33,157 nucleotides of DNA, taken from Acetobacteraceae bacterium. Its GTDB lineage: Bacteria > Pseudomonadota > Alphaproteobacteria > Acetobacterales > Acetobacteraceae. A program made the position numbers and the translations under genes. The stretch is from contig JANYCX010000049.1 in NCBI GenBank assembly GCA_025360065.1, forward strand, positions 1 through 33,157, written 5' to 3'. The notes under the pieces are model-generated. The model was not told the DNA's origin, made no database searches, and saw nothing but the letters and a program-made list of their open reading frames with translations. This document shows positions 24,801 through 30,799 of this stretch, piece after piece; positions within the stretch are counted from its first letter, which is position 1, and the number at the start of each line of letters is the position of its first letter.

Positions 24801-26639
24801 CACCGCAAAGGTCAGGGTCAGCGTTTTGCTGCCGAGAACCACCGCAGTCGTTGCCGACGACGTGCCACTGAGGCCAGTGACCGATGCCCCCGCAGTGGTT
24901 GCCGAAATATCGAGAACACCGCTACCGGAGAAATTGACGTCTCGAGACGTCGCGATCGTGCCGGCCCCGCTCAGCGCCAGGGTCCCGGCATTGATCTGGG
25001 TATAACCGGTAAATGTGTTGGCACCGCTGAGCGTCTGAGTACCGCCGTTCAGGATAAGCGAATTTGTGGCCGAACTGCCGGTGCCGCTGATGACGCCGGA
25101 AAAATTGCCGCTGGCGTTGGTCAATGTAAGCGCGAACGTGCCGGCGGAAACAGCGCCTGAGCCGGACAGCGAGGTTATGGATTTCGCTGCCCCCAGGGTG
25201 AGCGTGCCGTTATCCACCACACTCGCCGACGTGGCGATCGTGCCGGTGCCGTTGAGGGTAAGGCCCGCGCCGGAATTGATCGTGGTGATGCCGGTATAAG
25301 TGTTGACGCCGCCCAGCGTGACACTGGCCGAGCTGCCCTGGGTCAGCGCGCCAGAACCGCTGATCACGTTGCCGTAGGTAATGGCGTTGGTGCCACCGAA
25401 GGCGAGCGTACCGTTATCGGTCACGCTCGCGGAGTTTGCAATCGTGCCGCCAGTGCCGACTGTAAGCGTTGCTCCGCTACTGATGGTGGTGATGCCGCTA
25501 TAGGTATTCGCGCCGGTCAGGGTGACATTGCCCGAACTGCCCTGGGTCAGCGCGCCGGTGCCGCTGATGATTTGCGATATCGTCGTGGCGTTGGTGCCGC
25601 CGAAGGCGAGTGTGCCATTATCGGTGATCGCCGAACTGCTGGCGATGCTGCCGCCAGTGCCAAGGGTTAGCGTGCCGGCGGTGATAACGGTGGTGCCGGT
25701 GTAGGTGTTGGCCCCGGTGATGGTTTCATTCCCGGCCGTCTGGGTTAAGCCACCCGCGCCGGCGATTATTCCCGAAAACGTGCCTGCGGCGTTGGATAAG
25801 GTAAGACGAAACCCAGCATTGGTCACACCACCGGACCCGGACAGCGACACTACGGTCTTCGACTGGCCGAGGGTGAGGGTGCCGTTATCGACAAGGGAAG
25901 AGTTTGTGATCGACCCGCTGGTATTCAGCGAGAGGGACGAACCCAGATTGATGGTCGTCACGCCAGTGAAGGCGTTCACAGCGCCCAGGGTAAGCACGCC
26001 AGATCCGCTCAGCGTTAAGGCGCCGGTTCCGATGATAGCTTTGCTGAGCGTAAGGGCGCCGGAACTGCTGAATGCCAACGTGCCGTTATCGGTCACCCCC
26101 GAAGTCGTCGAAATCGTGCCGCCGCTACCGACCGTCAAAGTGCCGCCGGAATTGATGATCGTTGCACCGGTGAAGCCGTTGGCCCCAGTCAAGGTCTGGG
26201 AAATACCATTGCTGACCGTAAGGGCCCCCGCACCGCTTAGGACGCCGGCGAAGCTGCCGCTGCCACTGTTGGAACCGGTGCCGAGGGTGAGCGCGTTAGT
26301 GAGCGCGAGGGTGCTGGTGGACGAACCGCCGGTGAGATCAAGCGCGCCAAGGCCCGCAGCGTTGACAGTGACCGTAAACGTGCCGGAGGCCGAAAAATTG
26401 GCAATTGTGGACGTGGTCGGGGTTATTCCGCCGCAGGTCGTCCAGGTGGCGTTGACGTTCCAGTTATTTGTCGCACTCGCGGTGCACTGCGCCGCTGCTT
26501 CAGGCGTGATCCCGGCGAGCAAGAGTGCCGTGAAGACGATGCCCGCCAAACCGCGCGCGAGGAACGCCAGGGACGCAATGCCAGGGAACCGCCTTTTGGC
26601 GGAAAAAGGCCCAATTGGCCGATGCAAAACCTGCGACAT
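21810..26639 (-). CDS. Giant PATR-repeat secreted protein with PEP-CTERM sorting signal
   Basis: A 1609-residue exported protein. A long signal region (about 50 residues, with KRRFPG before a hydrophobic helix IVFTALLLAGI) ends at AAAQ. The mature part is Gly/Thr/Ser/Ala/Asn-rich and carries about 15 autotransporter-associated beta-strand repeats, seen as variants of ETLSGVNTYTGATTINGGTL. A C-terminal region with LGDTFSLLRSTGG and FTSFNLPTL normally precedes an autotransporter barrel, but here the protein ends RIPEPAMLTLFGAAGLLLAG followed by LRNRRARVRRLS: the Pro-Glu-Pro, helix, Arg-rich tail of exosortase substrates. The frame is open to 26699, but ATG 26639 with AGGA 8 bases ahead is the right start. 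It probably forms a long beta-solenoid on the cell surface. The downstream PrsT-like gene fits this. No exosortase gene is in the window. Confidence 0.88.
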   Translation of the reverse strand: MSQVLHRPIGPFSAKRRFPGIASLAFLARGLAGIVFTALLLAGITPEAAAQCTASATNNWNVNATWTTCGGITPTTSTIANFSASGTFTVTVNAAGLGALDLTGGSSTSTLALTNALTLGTGSNSGSGSFAGVLSGAGALTVSNGISQTLTGANGFTGATIINSGGTLTVGSGGTISTTSGVTDNGTLAFSSSGALTLSKAIIGTGALTLSGSGVLTLGAVNAFTGVTTINLGSSLSLNTSGSITNSSLVDNGTLTLGQSKTVVSLSGSGGVTNAGFRLTLSNAAGTFSGIIAGAGGLTQTAGNETITGANTYTGTTVITAGTLTLGTGGSIASSSAITDNGTLAFGGTNATTISQIISGTGALTQGSSGNVTLTGANTYSGITTISSGATLTVGTGGTIANSASVTDNGTLAFGGTNAITYGNVISGSGALTQGSSASVTLGGVNTYTGITTINSGAGLTLNGTGTIATSASVVDNGTLTLGAAKSITSLSGSGAVSAGTFALTLTNASGNFSGVISGTGSSATNSLILNGGTQTLSGANTFTGYTQINAGTLALSGAGTIATSRDVNFSGSGVLDISATTAGASVTGLSGTSSATTAVVLGSKTLTLTFAVPSTDIFAGVIGGTGGLTLNDPVTNDGQVLTGVNTYTGATTITAGTLSLSGAGRIAGSNVVDNATFDISAVTASSSSVTSLSGSGSVLLGAKNLSLSNAVGTYSGIMSGTGGLTVTGGTETLTGANTYTGVTSISSGATLSVGTGGTIASTSAITDNGTLTFTGTNAITLSNVISGTGAVIQGSSGTVTLGAVNTFTGITTINSGAGLTLNSTGTIAMSASVVDNGTLTLGAAKTIISLSGSGGVTNGGFALTLSNAADTFSGVIAGTGGLTQTAGTETLSGVNTYTGATTISAGTLALSGSGSIAASSGVVSSGAAVFDISGTTSGASIKSLAGSSSATTGVVTASGTTLTLTAAAGTFSGVIGGAGNLTLTAGTETLSGVNTYTGATTINGGTLALSGSGTIATSSGVVSSGAAVFDMSATTSGASIASLTGSSSAAAGVNLGASKTLTLSNASGTYSGVITGTGTSGLTLTAGTETLSGVNLYTGATTINGGTLALSTAGSIATSSGVASSGAGVFDISATASGASIANLTGSSSAVTGTNLGAKTLTLTGALGTYSGVIGGTGGGLTLAGTATGTQTLSGTNTYTGATALNGGTLSIGAATNLGNSGSGGLVLGGGTLQTDGAAVSLSGPVSLTAATSSTLNAGTGGLTIGSAISGSGALITAGNTTTLTQANTYTGGTTVSAGTLLLTGSGALASTGALAVNGGTYNQNSLTRTVGDLSGSGGTISLGSGILTAGATASTTTASLVTGTGALVKQGSGTLSLTNASNSYSGGTTINQGTLSVGAAGAAGTGTVTVASAGTLSGSGITLSNTIANAGTVNGTGAGLTLSGAVTGSGSYTGVVSFGGSLNPSALPTLISGATMNFLATNTLSLLIGGTTAGNLASNYSQITATSLQLGGILNVAWNGGFTAALGDTFSLLRSTGGLTGNFTSFNLPTLGTGLGWRTQIVTAGIYQNFNLLVVRIPEPAMLTLFGAAGLLLAGLRNRRARVRRLS
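23201..23990 (-). repeat. Three ~300-bp direct repeats within the PATR gene
   Basis: A GGTTTCGGTGCC landmark recurs at 23367, 23670 and 23967, within closely similar units of about 300 bases (100 residues). Each unit encodes a TETLSGVN-YTGATT block followed by an S-GASI-L-GSSSA block. The third copy is the most diverged. The period is close to a multiple of three, so copy loss by recombination would be near in-frame. Confidence 0.75.
24121..24216 (-). repeat. Near-identical direct repeat, copy A (copy B at 25201-25296)
   Basis: These 96 bases match 25201-25296 with only 3 differences by eye, at an exact offset of 1080 bases (360 codons). Similarity continues at a lower level on both sides. 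It encodes a VVDNGTLTLGAAK segment and the preceding PATR strand. Confidence 0.8.
25201..25296 (-). repeat. Near-identical direct repeat, copy B (copy A at 24121-24216)
   Basis: Second copy of the 96-base repeat, 1080 bases away from the first. Recombination between the copies would delete 360 codons without changing the reading frame. Confidence 0.8.
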
Positions 26640-26836
26640 CCTGCAAATCCTATCCGGTGTAACGAGCCAAAATATTAAAACCGTATACTTAAAAAACACC
26701 CCGGCTGATCACCGGACATGTATACCATGTACTATTGCACATTCCTTCGCATTGCTGTCAAGCGAAACCCGTGCGCATCCTTGAGTTCCGAGCCATGATG
26801 GCAGCGCAATTCCGACCCAACCGAAGGGCACCCCCA
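26640..26836. promoter_or_regulatory. AT-rich divergent intergenic region with a palindrome
   Basis: This 197-base gap separates the PATR gene and the glutathione transferase gene. The part at about 26660-26700 is clearly AT-rich against the window, with TTTTTTAAG and TAATAT on the minus strand, plausible promoter elements for the PATR gene. ACATG-TATAC-CATGT at 26716-26730 is an inverted repeat that could bind a regulator. An AGGA ribosome binding site for the PATR gene lies at about 26648-26651. No exact promoter is claimed. Confidence 0.4.
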
Positions 26837-27571
26837 ATGTTCGATCTGCATTATTGGCCAACACCAAACGGCAAGAAAGTCACCATTCTGCTGGAGGAAT
26901 GCGAGGCGGAGTATCGCGTGGTCAAGTGCAATATCGGCCAGGGCGACCAGTTTTCCGCCGAGTTCCTGCGCTACAACCCCAATCACCGCATGCCGGTGCT
27001 GGTCGATCTCGCGCCGGCCGGCGGTGGGGCACCGATTTCGGTCTTCGAGTCGGGGGCGATCATGCTGTATGTCGCGGAAAAGCTGGGGAAGTTCTATCCG
27101 CAGGATGTGCGAACAAAGACCGAAATTCAGCAATGGCTGATCTGGCAGATGGCCAATCAGGGGCCGAAAATTGGGGAATGCGGGCATTTCCGTCGGCTTG
27201 GGCCAGACAAGGGCGACCAGACTTACGCGATCAGGCGCTTCACCGATGAAGCCAACCGGCTTTACGGGGTGCTCAACAACCGGCTTTATGACCGGCGTTA
27301 TCTGGCCGGCGATGATTACAGCATCGCCGATATGATCTGCTATCCGTGGACGGTGAACTGGAAGGGACAGGGCCAGGACATCGCCGAATTCCCCTATTTC
27401 GCCCGCTGGCAGGCCGAAATCGCCGCGCGTCCGGCAGTTATCAAAGGCATGGCGGTGGGGGCGGATTTCGCCGAAGACCCGGCCACGCTGCCCCAGGCAG
27501 AGCGCGATCGGCGGGCAGCGATGCTGTATAATCAGCGTGCCAGACCTGCGCCGGTTGGCGGCTTGCTTTAA
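26837..27571 (+). CDS. glutathione S-transferase family protein (YfcG/Ure2p-like, Nu class)
   Basis: A 244-residue cytosolic protein with an N-terminal thioredoxin-like domain and a C-terminal helical domain. MFDLHYWPTPNGKKVTILLE has the TPNG motif near residues 8-11 that marks YfcG/Ure2p-type (Nu class) enzymes, which act as disulfide-bond oxidoreductases with glutathione. NPNHRMPVLVD carries the cis-Pro for glutathione binding, and VFESGAIMLYVAEK the Glu-Ser pair. The frame is open upstream to 26735; the ATG at 26837 gives the family-typical start, with GAAGGG ahead. It precedes the monooxygenase gene by 51 bases on the same strand. Co-transcription is likely, with a hairpin between the genes. 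Substrate unknown. Confidence 0.92.
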   Translation: MFDLHYWPTPNGKKVTILLEECEAEYRVVKCNIGQGDQFSAEFLRYNPNHRMPVLVDLAPAGGGAPISVFESGAIMLYVAEKLGKFYPQDVRTKTEIQQWLIWQMANQGPKIGECGHFRRLGPDKGDQTYAIRRFTDEANRLYGVLNNRLYDRRYLAGDDYSIADMICYPWTVNWKGQGQDIAEFPYFARWQAEIAARPAVIKGMAVGADFAEDPATLPQAERDRRAAMLYNQRARPAPVGGLL

Positions 27572-27583
27572 GGCGTGCAATTC

Positions 27584-27618
27584 CGCATCCTCGCTGCAAA
27601 ACATGCTGCGAGGATGCG
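27584..27618 (+). promoter_or_regulatory. Hairpin covering the ribosome binding site of the monooxygenase gene
   Basis: CGCATCCTCGC at 27584-27594 and GCGAGGATGCG at 27608-27618 are perfect 11-base complements. Inside, after a T-T mismatch, GCA pairs with TGC around an AAACA loop. The right arm contains the GAGG ribosome binding site (27610-27613) that serves the ATG at 27623. There is no T-run after it, so a terminator is unlikely; sequestration of the start site is more natural. Confidence 0.6.
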
Positions 27619-27622
27619 TGAA

Positions 27623-29245
27623 ATGACCAGTTCTACGGCTGACGTGGTGATTGTTGGGGCAGGCTTTGGCGGCATGTATATGCTGCATAAGATGCGCGGG
27701 CTGGGGCTGCGCGCGATCGTGCTGGAACGCGCCACCGGCGTGGGCGGCACTTGGTATTGGAACCGCTACCCCGGCGCGCGCTGCGATGTGGAAAGCATGC
27801 AGTATTCCTATTCCTTCGACCCGGCTTTGCAGCAGGAGTGGAAGTGGAGCGAACGCTTCGCATCCCAGCCGGAAATTCTGAGTTACGCCAACCATGTCGC
27901 CGACCGGCTCGATCTGCGCCGTGACATCCGGTTTGAAACCTCGGTGACCTCGGCCGCCTATGACGAGGCAACGCAAAGCTGGACGGTTGGCACCGATGGC
28001 GGCGACACTGTTACCGCGCAGTTCTGTGTAATGGCGACCGGGTGCCTTTCGACATCGCGCCAGCCGGACTTCCCTGGGCTTGCGAGCTTCAAGGGCAAAA
28101 CCTACCACACCGGGCAGTGGCCGCATGAGGGGGTGGATTTCACCGGCAAGCGCGTCGGTGTGATCGGCACCGGATCATCCGCGATCCAGGCGATCCCGGT
28201 GATTGCCGAGCAGGCCGGGCATCTGACCGTGTTCCAACGCACCCCGAATTTCTCCATCCCGACGCGCAACAAGGCGATGGATGGCGCGTACGAAGGCTGG
28301 TGGAAAAAGGACTATCCCCAGCATCGCAATCTCGCCCGCACGTTGCGCGCCGGGGTGATTACCAATTTGAACGACATGTCGGCCTTGTCGGTCGATGCCG
28401 CCGAACGGCAACGGGTTTACGAAGATCGCTGGGCGCTGGGCGGCACCAGCTTCATGGCGAGTTTCAATGATCTTTCGGTCAACAAGGCGTCAAACGATAC
28501 CGCGGCCGAGTTCGTGCGCTCGAAAATCCGCGCCACGGTGAATGACAAAGCGGTGGCAGAAATCCTGCTGCCGCATAACCACCCGATCGGCACCAAGCGG
28601 ATTTGCGTCGATAGCCAGTATTACGAGACCTATAACCGCGATAATGTCGTGCTGGTCGATGTGCGCAACGCGCCAATCGAAACCATCACCGCCACCGGCA
28701 TTCAGGTCGGCGGCACGGATTATCCCGTTGATATCATCGTTTTCGCCACCGGGTTTGACGCGATGACCGGCACCCTGGTCGGGATCAACCCGCATGGCCG
28801 CGATGGCGCGACGCTGGCTGACGAATGGGAAGCCGGGCCGCGCACCTATCTCGGGCTGATGTCAGCACAGTTCCCGAATTTGTTCATGATTACCGGGCCG
28901 GGCAGCCCTTCGGTGCTGAGCAACATGATTGTGTCGATCGAACAGCATGTCGATTGGGTCAGCGACTGCATCGGCTACATGAACCGCAACGGGTTGACCG
29001 TGATGGAACCACGGCGTGACGCACAGGATGCGTGGGTGGAACATGTGAACGAGATGGCGTTTCGGACGTTGTACCCGACCGCCAATAGCTGGTACATGGG
29101 CGCCAATATCCCCGGCAAACCGCAAGTGTTCATGCCGTATATTGGCGGCGTGGGGGCTTATCGGGTGAAGTGCGACGAGGTTGCGGCCAAGGGGTATGAG
29201 GGGTTTGAGTTGGCGGCGGGATTGGCGCGGGTGGCGGCGGAGTAG
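27623..29245 (+). CDS. flavin-containing Baeyer-Villiger monooxygenase (type I)
   Basis: A 540-residue FAD- and NADPH-dependent monooxygenase that turns ketones into esters or lactones. Motifs in order are GAGFGGMYML (first Rossmann, FAD) near residues 13-22, the GVGGTWYWNRYPGARCDVES block typical of cyclohexanone-monooxygenase relatives, and the Baeyer-Villiger fingerprint F-x-G-x-x-x-H-T-x-x-W-P, seen as FKGKTYHTGQWP. VIGTGSSAIQ (second Rossmann, NADPH) and VDIIVFATGFDAMTG follow. The length equals that of the cyclohexanone enzyme. Upstream in-frame GTG 27575 and ATG 27614 exist, but the GAGG site 9 bases before ATG 27623 decides the start. It follows the transferase gene. The natural substrate (cyclic, steroid or aryl ketone) cannot be told. 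Confidence 0.93.
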   Translation: MTSSTADVVIVGAGFGGMYMLHKMRGLGLRAIVLERATGVGGTWYWNRYPGARCDVESMQYSYSFDPALQQEWKWSERFASQPEILSYANHVADRLDLRRDIRFETSVTSAAYDEATQSWTVGTDGGDTVTAQFCVMATGCLSTSRQPDFPGLASFKGKTYHTGQWPHEGVDFTGKRVGVIGTGSSAIQAIPVIAEQAGHLTVFQRTPNFSIPTRNKAMDGAYEGWWKKDYPQHRNLARTLRAGVITNLNDMSALSVDAAERQRVYEDRWALGGTSFMASFNDLSVNKASNDTAAEFVRSKIRATVNDKAVAEILLPHNHPIGTKRICVDSQYYETYNRDNVVLVDVRNAPIETITATGIQVGGTDYPVDIIVFATGFDAMTGTLVGINPHGRDGATLADEWEAGPRTYLGLMSAQFPNLFMITGPGSPSVLSNMIVSIEQHVDWVSDCIGYMNRNGLTVMEPRRDAQDAWVEHVNEMAFRTLYPTANSWYMGANIPGKPQVFMPYIGGVGAYRVKCDEVAAKGYEGFELAAGLARVAAE

Positions 29246-29279
29246 CGCCCCCACCCCGGCCCTTTCCCGGAGGCAGATG

Positions 29280-30293
29280 TTACCTGCGCCTGGCTGCCGC
29301 TGCCCGTTGCGCAAGGCCGATTACCGCACTGCGGCTGATCGCTTCATCGGCGGCGCCGGTGCGTTTGCAGGCGCGTTCGGCTTCCCAGATGCGGACGCAG
29401 GCGGCCTCAATCGCGGGTTCGGACCATAAGGTAAGCGCGCGGGTGAAGGCGGGTTTGGATTTGAAGAAGACCGGCGGGCGGATGCTGTCGGTGGCCTCGC
29501 TGGCGGATTGGCCGCCGGCCATGCCAGCGCGGGCGCGTTGCAGGCGTTGCAAGTGCATGAGGGTGCCGCGCAGTACCCCAACTGGGGCGGTGCCTTCCTG
29601 CATGGCGAGTTCGAGGGCGCGATCAGTGGCGGCGATATCGCCGGAGGTTGCGGCGAACAGCGCGTCATCCAACGATAATCCGGCAAGGTCCCCGACGCAG
29701 ACCCGGGCGGCCTCGATATCCGCCGTGCCGCCCTGTCCGACATAGGTCGCGAGTTTTTCGATTTCGCGCTGGGTGATGGCACGGTCGGCGCCGAGTTGGC
29801 CGCCGAGCCAAATGAGGGCTTCGGTGGTGACTGACGCGCCGAGGGTATGCAGGTCGGATTTTATGACAGCTTCGAGCGCGCGGCCTTCAAGGGCGTAGCA
29901 GCGGATGGACTGGGCATCCTGGGCTTTTTCCAGGGCGGCGACCAATTTGGCGCGCTTGGTAAGGCTGGGGGCTTCGAGGATCAGCAAGCTGTCGGCGCGG
30001 CCCGCCAGCACGGCCAGCACCGGTTTCAGCGCCGTATCGGTGACATCACGGACCCGCACGACACGGCGGCCGCCGGTGAGGGCCAGCGCGGTCATTTCTT
30101 CTTCAATGCGGGCATAGCCGTCGCGTTCGAGTTCGGACAGGCGAAACGCGTCGTTGGTGGGGCCGATGACACGGCGGAGCAAAGCGGTGGCGCGTTCGCC
30201 GATCAGGCCGGCATCTTCGCCCCAGAGCAGCACGACGCGGCATTTGCCGGGGTCTCGCAGGAAGCCATCAAAGCGGGCGCCGTCGAGCTTCAT
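29280..30293 (-). CDS. holA: DNA polymerase III subunit delta
   Basis: A 337-residue clamp-loader delta subunit, which opens the beta clamp during its loading onto DNA. It starts MKLDGARFDGFLRDPGKCRV, followed by VVLLWGEDAGLIGERA, the degenerate nucleotide-binding region of delta. It then has TGGRRVVRVRD, SLLILEAPSLTKRAKLV and the central GADRAITQREIEKLATYVG block, followed by the C-terminal collar-domain helices. Its start overlaps the lptE stop by 4 bases. leuS-lptE-holA is a conserved alphaproteobacterial order. It ends 34 bases from the convergent monooxygenase gene; the gap holds no clear terminator. Confidence 0.95.
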   Translation of the reverse strand: MKLDGARFDGFLRDPGKCRVVLLWGEDAGLIGERATALLRRVIGPTNDAFRLSELERDGYARIEEEMTALALTGGRRVVRVRDVTDTALKPVLAVLAGRADSLLILEAPSLTKRAKLVAALEKAQDAQSIRCYALEGRALEAVIKSDLHTLGASVTTEALIWLGGQLGADRAITQREIEKLATYVGQGGTADIEAARVCVGDLAGLSLDDALFAATSGDIAATDRALELAMQEGTAPVGVLRGTLMHLQRLQRARAGMAGGQSASEATDSIRPPVFFKSKPAFTRALTLWSEPAIEAACVRIWEAERACKRTGAADEAISRSAVIGLAQRAAAARRR

Positions 30294-30799
30294 TTGGGCG
30301 TTTGAGTGTCGAACCAGGCGGCGAGTTGCAGGGTGATCTGGTCGGCGATGGCGTCGGTGAGGCGACGGCGGACGGCATCATTTTCCATATCGGCGGCGAA
30401 ATACTGGTTGATGAAGACGTTATAGCCATCGACCTGGCGGGCAGTGCCCGCGGTAAGTTGGGTGCGTTTGGGGTCTTGGGCGGTGAGACTCCACGACGCG
30501 ATGCCAACCAGCCGCACGCGGGAGGTGGTGTTATCGCGCTGGATGCCGATGTTTTCGCCGTCGATGGTGTAGGTGATGGTGAGGTCATAGCGGCGGGCCA
30601 TGGCGGAACCATCGCGTCGGAAGCGGGCGAGCAGGCCTTCGCGCAGCAATTGCCCGCGCCGTTCCGGGATGATCCCGACCTGGATTTCCGCAAGCCCGGT
30701 TATCGCCTCGCCCGGTTTGCCGCCGGCGGCCGGCGCGTAGACCGGGTGCCAACCGCAACCGGCGAGCAGGATCGGCAGCAGGAGGGCGCGGCGCTTCAT
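30290..30799 (-). CDS. lptE: LPS-assembly lipoprotein LptE
   Basis: A 169-residue outer-membrane lipoprotein. The signal MKRRALLLPILLAGC ends in the lipobox LLAGC, with Cys 15 as the lipidated residue, followed by GWHPVYAP, the typical LptE mature start. IQVGIIPERRGQLLREGLLA and YDLTITYTID fit the alpha/beta core, and the end has Q-containing amphipathic helices. It plugs the LptD barrel that inserts LPS into the outer membrane. The start is directly next to the leuS stop (TAA then ATG), and the end overlaps holA by 4 bases. Orthologues are divergent in sequence; the genomic position strengthens the call. Confidence 0.93.
   Translation of the reverse strand: MKRRALLLPILLAGCGWHPVYAPAAGGKPGEAITGLAEIQVGIIPERRGQLLREGLLARFRRDGSAMARRYDLTITYTIDGENIGIQRDNTTSRVRLVGIASWSLTAQDPKRTQLTAGTARQVDGYNVFINQYFAADMENDAVRRRLTDAIADQITLQLAAWFDTQTPK

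Noticed and set aside
22200-26500. Repeats that might suggest a CRISPR array
   Set aside because: The units are long, diverged, in frame and encode PATR strands; there are no short identical repeats with unique spacers and no cas genes.
25705-26784. 359-codon and several shorter Pro/Val-rich plus-strand frames opposite the PATR gene
   Set aside because: They mirror the Gly/Thr repeats on the coding strand; their Val-Pro-Ala pattern is the reverse complement of the repeats, with no start signals.
26732-28126. 464-codon minus-strand open frame opposite the transferase and monooxygenase genes
   Set aside because: It crosses two well-supported genes and the hairpin between them, and matches no family.
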